Shown in pieces: positions 57,764 through 64,000 of a stretch of 64,000 nt of DNA. Location of the stretch: NCBI RefSeq assembly GCF_932294415.1, contig NC_065545.1, forward strand, positions 17,612,857-17,676,856, read 5' to 3'. The stretch is from Quercus robur (lineage: Eukaryota > Streptophyta > Magnoliopsida > Fagales > Fagaceae). The position numbers and the translations under genes were made by a program. The notes under the pieces are model-generated. The model was not told the origin of the DNA. It worked only from the letters and a program-made list of their open reading frames with translations, and searched no databases. Numbering within the stretch: position 1 is the first letter of the stretch; every line of letters starts with the position of its first letter.

Positions 57764-60355
57764 TTAATCGAGGCATCTAAAAATGTGGACTTTTAACACA
57801 ACATCGTCCCTCACAATCAGCTCAAATACGCAAACATCTCCTACTCGCAAAGTATTTTCCCTCGCAAATGCAGACCAACCAGCTGATACGACACATGATG
57901 AACCCACACTTCGTTCATAAACGTATAACTTCACAGGCCATAATCGGTCCATAACCTAGAGCTTCACAGTGAGTATACTTCCTTTGGTGTAGTCCTTGGT
58001 AAAGCCTTCTCTTGGTAAGTAGTTGATAATGCCCTGGGGTAAACTCTATACAAAAAATAATAAGAGATATTTCAAAAATAGTTGAACCTAAGATGATACT
58101 ATTTGATATCCAGATGATACTGTTAAATATATATACATCTTTTCCCCTAAAAACACAAATAAGCAAATCATTACCAACAAAATGTCCAGCAACAAGTATC
58201 TGCTACATGCTTTCTAATTGTTCTATGAAAAATCAAAGTTAATGGGAGTTGCATTTCTAAAACCCAAAAATATGTGAAGTTGAAAGCTTACCGCACGATC
58301 CTTGCCATTAATGTATGATGGATGAATGATAACAATGAAAAGGGGATTTTCTGATTTAAAAGCATTGGCTCGAACAAGATTTTCAGCCACACCACCATCT
58401 TTCTTAGGACATTGGTCATGTGAGGAAGACACATTATCCACATTGAAGATGCTTGTTGGTTTAACTAACGGGCTGCTTGTGCATCTTACTCGATTTCCTC
58501 CAACCCCATGAGCTGATCCTGAAATGACATGAAAATATGAAGTCATGCACATGAAATTAATAGTAAACAGGCTAAAAAATCAACCAGTTCCTTACAAAAG
58601 TGTAAGATTCAAACCTGAACCCTCTCCCCTAGTAAAGCCATCCATGATTTCAACAGAGTTATCATCACTCTCATTGTCTTCCATCCTACGAACTTGGAGT
58701 TGGTCATCTAAAGTATAGTCTATTTCTGTTGATATGGCATCAAATATGAGTACATCAAAGTGTGAATTTCCTTCATATCTGAAAACTAGCAAGTGCCCCA
58801 CGGTTAGACCATGACAGCTTGCAAATTCGGACCAACCATTTTGAAACCAAACCCCCCCCCCCATCATGTTTTGTCAACTTGACTTTCCATTTTGTACCAT
58901 TTGGAATCGTAAGAAAGGCCATATCTGACAGATCAACTCCATATTTGTTTATAAACTTTTCTAGAATCCGCTGTAAAAAGAATCTCCATAACATAAATGC
59001 AGGCTTTGGAAATAAACACATGCAATCAATCAAGCTCTATGGAGTTGTGCAGCTACCATTGTAGGAAAAATGGATTTAGTGATTCTTAGGTGATAATACT
59101 TTAATAATTGTTCAAGGAAGATACTTGTTGGATGAACAAAAAAAAAAAGGCAGATAAAAACCATATAGACAGTGCTAGAAAATAAAAAATAAACACATGG
59201 CAGAATACTCCTTAGTTACAACCCCCCACCCCCACACAAAAAGAAAAGAAAATGGACTGATCCACAGATTTTTATGACCACATCCAATATACTCCTTTTG
59301 TTGGTGGGTAGGATTTGGACTTGACAATCTTTCTCTGTTGTTGTTGAAATGTAAAAAATTTTGAGGAAATGTTGTATTTTGAGTGCTTGTATAATGTGTT
59401 TGTGATTTGGTTTTGGGGTGTTGGGGAAATATTGAAGATGACCCACTTTTGTTTATGGGCAGGATTTGGATTTAGACATACAAATTTTTGCCACTTAGCC
59501 ACTTTATAAGTTTGTGAACTCTAAAAAAAATGATAAAAAGAGTGAAAGATATTGATAGAGGAAATGTTGTTATCATCACTGTGTTTATGTGTTTTTAATG
59601 TTTCTAACATATGCCTGATGTTCAATATGTGGTTTTGGTGTCTTACAGTTTGAGGAAAACCTTGGAGACTCACTTTTGTTCCCGTGTTTACTATAAAAAC
59701 CCAACCATAGTTTAATACCTAAGGTTTTTTTAGTGTCCTTGAAAGGTAAGAAGTGAAATTAGAGACCAAAAAAAAAAAAGATTTGTGTATCCTAGTTTGA
59801 GCCCAGGACACATATGGCGCCTAGTATGGGGGTGTTCTTTGCTTAACATATTACTTATACTGTAATTTTATAAATATTATATAAACTTACATAATAAAGA
59901 AAGATTTATCACAGTTGTTGTGAATTTATAGATCTTTGCTGACCCTATAAGCCCTATCACATTTTCAAAAAAAATGCTATTCTGCTTTTGCTCTGTATAT
60001 TTTTTTTTCCTCAGTTTGTACCATGCGCTTATCCATGTTTCATTTTTTGTTCATATCAAGTAATTTGATGTAAAAGCACTCTGTTATGTGATTATGTTTT
60101 CTTCTTAAAATGTAACCTACGTATTGCAAAATGAAATTTTTTATGACTACATGTAACAAATGTAAAATTTTTCAAGAATCACAAATAAAAAAGATCAAGT
60201 GGACGACGTGTATTAGCATATGATTTTCAGAGAGGAAAAGATCATGAATTTAAGCATACTTACAAGCTTTCCTTCTTGAACAACATGAGGTTGAAAAAGT
60301 GTGGGGACCGATCAGCAGGACCATCCTCGTTGTCTCTCCGCCATTGAGAAGTCAT
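57764..60355 (-). pseudogene. VRN1-like B3-domain gene with at least three lesions (REM family)
   Basis: Four minus-strand exons at about 60355-60264, 58970-58615, 58518-58292 and 58045-57764 give the layout of a VRN1-like protein: N-terminal SPHFFNL, B3-1 (ILEKFINKYGVDLSDMAFLT, FQNGWSEFASCHGLTVGHLL, VFRYEGNSHFDVLIF), linker, SENPLFIVIIHPSYI, and B3-2 (GIINYLPREGFTKDY, SAGWSAFARENTLRVGDVCV). Lesions: exon 1 needs a one-base frameshift to reach its own EGKL end at the donor; an 11-base G run (58850s) puts the B3-1 halves in different frames; and TAG interrupts B3-2 just before VMDRLWPVK. The G run alone could be a sequencing error, but with the other two the gene is probably dead. It would have been a nuclear DNA-binding protein. 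It is a separate copy from the remnant at 30361. Confidence 0.8.
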
Positions 60356-60429
60356 TGTTCTGGTTCTCCAAAGTCCCGTGCTTTTCGCTGAGAAGTTGAA
60401 CTGTTGATGCTTCGTACGTTGAGTACTAA

Positions 60430-61200
60430 ATAGTGTCTAGAACGGTGCTTGGTCATACACATAACCCGATTATTACAGAATCGAGTTATGTGCACTGTAA
60501 CTCAAAGGAGTCCATGCTGTGCGCAGTGTAACTCAAAGGAATCCATGTTGTGTTTGATGGTTTGCACATAACTCGATACCACAGAAATCGGGTTATGAGT
60601 AGAGTTAGTCAATAATGTGTAGATCGAGTTATGTGCACTATTGTTCCACACCCAGCCTAGATATTTGGACTGATCCGGCTGCAGTTCAAGAGGAATCCAA
60701 GTGTCCAGAAGGGGCTTGCACATAACCCGATTATTCTGAAATCGAGTTATGTGCAGGAATCCAATTCACATAACTCGATAACATAAAATGAGTTATGTAC
60801 AGTATTAATCGATTATACATAAGTCGAGTTCTGTGCGTTGTGCTTCTACACCCCTTACGATATTTAGACTGATCCAGATGCAATCCAAGAGGAATCCAAC
60901 TATCCAGAAGGGTCTTCCACGTAACTTGATTTTTTTTTTTAAAATCGAGTTATGTTCAGTGTAAATCAGAGGAACCCAATTTATGTTCAAAACGGCTTGT
61001 GCATAACTCGATAGTCAAGAAAACGAGTTATCAACTTTATACTCGATTCTATATAAGTCGAGTTCTGTTCTCTGGGCTTCACCACCCAGCCCAGATATTT
61101 AGACTGGTCCAGATGCAGTCCAAAAGGAATCTAAGTGTCCAGAATGGTCTTCAACGTAACTCGGTAAATTAAAGATCAAGTTATGTTCAGTATAAATTGC
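60430..61200. repeat. AACTCGA palindrome array C
   Basis: The same phrases as in array B (CACATAACCCGATT..., GATATTTGGACTGATCC, TGCAGTTCAAGAGGAATCCA) with inverted ATAACTCGA/TCGAGTTAT pairs, less regular in spacing. It begins about 75 bases upstream of the B3 pseudogene start codon, so it may include or replace its promoter, and it lies downstream of the Mutator-like transposase. Confidence 0.85.
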
Positions 61201-62098
61201 CTACATGAAGTTTTCCTTCATGCAACACTGTTCACACTCCATACAGTATTGGCCTGCTTATTCATCGTAAAAGTGGACCTATTCACAATCATACTATAAA
61301 CAACAACTCATCCATCTACTTCCAACCACATCCATCAATAAATCATTCCCTCATTTCCAATACGCGAATAAGAAAATCATCCATACAAGCTTATTTGTAA
61401 GTAAAGAGCCTTTATACATTTAAATCAGTTGATGTATGAAAATAAAATGTTCAATTTATGCATTTTAAACATTCTTCACAATTGTAACTTGAAACTTAGA
61501 CAGCATACGCCAACAATGGTTTTAGGCAATCATGGAGTCTGCGCATTTGAGTTACACCCTTTTTTTTGTTCTCTTCAGAAGCTGCCTCCTTTCTGAGGAG
61601 TAACCAACACAAAAATTAGTATACAACCCACATTAATTAATAAATTGAATTGACAAATACAGAAGAACCTTCAAGCTTGCCTGCTTAAATGACGAGCATC
61701 TATAGTTACACCTTGGCCACAATTAGCAATCTAAAGCAAAACATATACAATTAGGGAAATAAAGACTCCATGAATACTAGAATATGTAAAACACAAACAA
61801 TAAGATTGAAAGAACACCAAAACTGGGACAGAAGACTTGGAATGGTAATAATTAGGAGTTAAGACTAACTGCAACTACTTGAAGAAGTAATCACAAGATT
61901 GCCCAAAGTGTAGCTAAATTTGATACAATGGTATTACTATCATGGTTCCAATCTAAAAATTACTCCAGGAATCTTAATTATAACTCATATAATTTAATAT
62001 CTAAACATGTAAAGAAGAATAACTTATGATACCCCCTTGTTACTATGACTTGTAATTGTTACCTGCTACGAAGCACCACGGCTTGTTCATGCCACATT
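61201..62098. other. 3' side of the transposase pseudogene
   Basis: Nothing is recognised apart from AT-rich sequence. It probably contains the 3' untranslated part of the minus-strand transposase gene, since that reads toward here. Confidence 0.4.
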
Positions 62099-64000
62099 TC
62101 AAGTCGGACATGTACGACGGTTATGACCCTCTTGGCAACACAACCCACACTTCAACTTTGGTCCATTCTTAATCCACAATGAGGTTGGCAACTCCCTATC
62201 CTCGTCATCCATCTCATTGCAGATTCTCGTGGACTTCAGCCGACCTTTCTCACAGATCAACTGCGGGTTTGGCATCACGGTTCTCCTTTCTTCTACCTCC
62301 GACCATTCTAACCTATCTTTCAGTGGTTGGAATATCGGCTCGTAGCTGTGTGATACCATTCTTCCACGCAGTAGAAACGATCCATATACTCAGTGGCGTC
62401 GTGGTTGTGCTTGGCACAAACTGCTATCAAGTGGGAACAGGGGATCTTGTTTGCTTCCCATTTGCCGCACGTGCATGTCATGTCCATGAGGGAAACCCTA
62501 TGTGTGTGATCTCCCTCGCCAATGTTCAACAGTGAAGACTGTGTCTCCACTGTATATAACTGTTGTTGCGCGCTCATCCTTCTAACCAAATGGAGCTTCG
62601 CCTTCTCTTGATTTGCCTTGAACTTGTCATAGGCATATTTGCACCACACTTGCCCCTCTTCCAACTGCACTAGGGTTTTGTTTCGACGTTCGTCAAAGTA
62701 CGAGTTCACCTTGTAAAATGTGAACTTCACCATTGCAGTTATGGGCAAGCTACGTGCGCCCTTAAGTACCCCATTAAAGCACTTTGACAGGTTGGTTGTC
62801 ATTGCCCTATATCAATGCCCATGGTCATGTACAAGTGTCCACTTTTCTTGATCTACCTCCTTAAGATAGTCGTACGCATTCGGGTTGACATTCTTGATGC
62901 AATCCATGGTGTTTTCAAACTTCCTAACTTGATTCACAGTTGCTGCCTTCCATACCAAGTTCTTCAACGACACACTATTGAAGTTAGTGTTAACATTGCT
63001 TACTAAATGGCGAAGGCAATACCGGTGATGGGTTAAGGGCGGTTGTAAGTAGCCCATAGTGGTGTCATCGAAGCATGATTGTATCCCACGATGCTTGTCG
63101 GATATTATACACAAATTGGTCCGGTCTATAACATAGGTCAACAGGCATGCCAAGAACCATCCCCATGTCTCCGTGCTCTCACTTTTGACAACGGCAAACA
63201 CAAGTGGATAAACCTCGTTGTTACCATCTGTTGCCATTGCTATCAATAACTTTCGTTTGTACTTACTATAGAGGTGTGTTGCATCTATGCTTATCACTGG
63301 CCTGCAATGCCTGAACCTCTAATACATGGACCGAAAGCCTAAAACGCGGAGTTGAATATACAAGTCCTCGGGACATGGGGGTCGTACTTTAACGTGGTTA
63401 CAGTGTTCGGATCTGCATCGGACAATGCAGCTAGAAATCGTGGTAATTTTGCATACAACTTGTCAAAATCCCCGTAAATACGCGCAACTGCCTTCTGTTT
63501 GGCTTCCCGAACCTTGTACATAGTTACATCATGCCCGTGCCTTGCATGCAGCATACTACGCAAGTCCCTTACCTTTCGGGTTAGGTCCTCCTGTACATAC
63601 TTCTCAAGTGCAATGGAAATGAAATTTGAATCCATTGTCCACCCATCAGTCGCTACTTGAAGAGATGAGCAACTGTGGGGACCTTTACATTTACTAATGA
63701 CCCACATCCCATGCTTCTTGCTACAACTGGCCCAAATTGACCACAGACATGCTCCATGTATGCACCGCACTACCAGCCTATTGGTGTCAAACTTGATGAC
63801 CTTACATTGCTTATTATGCTCCATACAGTAGAGGGTCAACACATACTGAACAGAGGCTTTATTCTTGAATAGCATCCCCGTTGTCGGGTGGTCACCTTTA
63901 TGCCAACTTTTAAGATGTCCTGTGCCCAATGCAGGTGATGGGTCATTAATATTGTCCCATGTGTTTGATGTGAACCATTCTGGGATAGGAACTGTAGTAG
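62099..64000 (-). pseudogene. Mutator-like (MuDR-type) transposase, broken, runs off right edge
   Basis: On minus, coding is open at the window edge and includes LGTGHLKSWHKGDHPTTGML and the MuDR N-terminal domain (VRCIHGACLWSIWASC). The DDE domain follows: VISIDATHLYSKYKRKLL, VKSESTETWGWFLACL, CIISDKHRGIQSCF and YCLRHLVSN. Then a SWIM zinc finger, CTCGKWEANKIPCSH, and a C-terminal zinc knuckle, CGLCCQEGHNRRTC. Lesions are a frameshift near 63350, TAG near 63320, TGA near 62808, and a frameshift near 62355. The N-terminus is outside the window. The protein would bind element ends and move the element; this copy is dead. The neighbouring AACTCGA arrays may be part of its element. Confidence 0.9.

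Noticed and set aside
1-64000. CRISPR arrays, operons, bacterial-type promoters or rRNA genes
   Set aside because: None are present; tandem arrays here lack the repeat-spacer pattern, and gene structure is eukaryotic.

Overview
This is plant nuclear DNA: AT-rich, with long introns using GT/AG boundaries, a plastid-targeted nuclear gene, and dense nested transposable elements. The element types (a tRNA-like SINE, Helitrons, Mutator-like elements, a Tat-type Ty3/gypsy element, a long solo LTR) suggest a woody eudicot. My impression is Fagaceae (oak/chestnut type), but that is a guess from repeat style, not a proof.

Only two genes look intact, both at the left. (1) A fibrillin of the PAP8/FBN6 type (plastid lipid-associated protein) lies on + at 645-4110. 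It has four exons that join in frame to 248 residues and a light-type promoter upstream. (2) A GT14 'core-2/I-branching enzyme'-like glycosyltransferase lies on - at 11820-21638. It has ten exons that join in frame to 372 residues, and its ~4.9 kb first intron is full of repeats. Between them sits a nest: a Mutator-like element (9-bp target duplication, TAGATATTA) containing a minus-strand Helitron, which itself contains a 336-bp MITE.

From about 21.7 to 28 kb there is no intact gene: microsatellites, a MITE-like element, a complete non-autonomous Helitron (23519-25246) and a decayed tandem repeat. From 27.6 to 38 kb the window looks like the interior of one or more Mutator-like elements. It holds an end-like sequence, arrays of the palindromic motif ATAACTCGA/TCGAGTTAT, three unrecognised broken reading frames, a truncated VRN1-like B3 gene surrounded by inverted pieces of its own B3 exon, and a 258-bp tandem repeat.

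From 38 to 56 kb retroelements dominate: a 3480-bp solo LTR with a CTTCC duplication, a 'putative plant transposon protein' gene interrupted by a 719-bp hAT element (8-bp duplication GTGACAAG), and a complete but dead 10.8-kb Ty3/gypsy Tat-lineage element (45080-55896, duplication GGTGG). That element has a dual RNase H, a 73-75-bp tandem repeat and an antisense reading frame between integrase and the 3' LTR. From 56 to 64 kb two more palindrome arrays flank a VRN1-like B3 pseudogene on -, followed by a Mutator-like transposase pseudogene on - running off the right edge.

No clearly new biochemical system is visible. The strongest unusual signals are: (a) the repeated association of AACTCGA palindrome arrays, MULE coding sequence and VRN1-like B3 copies, consistent with Pack-MULE-style capture; (b) inverted B3-exon fragments beside a B3 gene remnant; (c) the antisense ORF of the Tat element; (d) a premature-stop spectrum in the retroelement that is almost wholly C-to-T/G-to-A, often at CAG or CGA, as expected for methylation decay.
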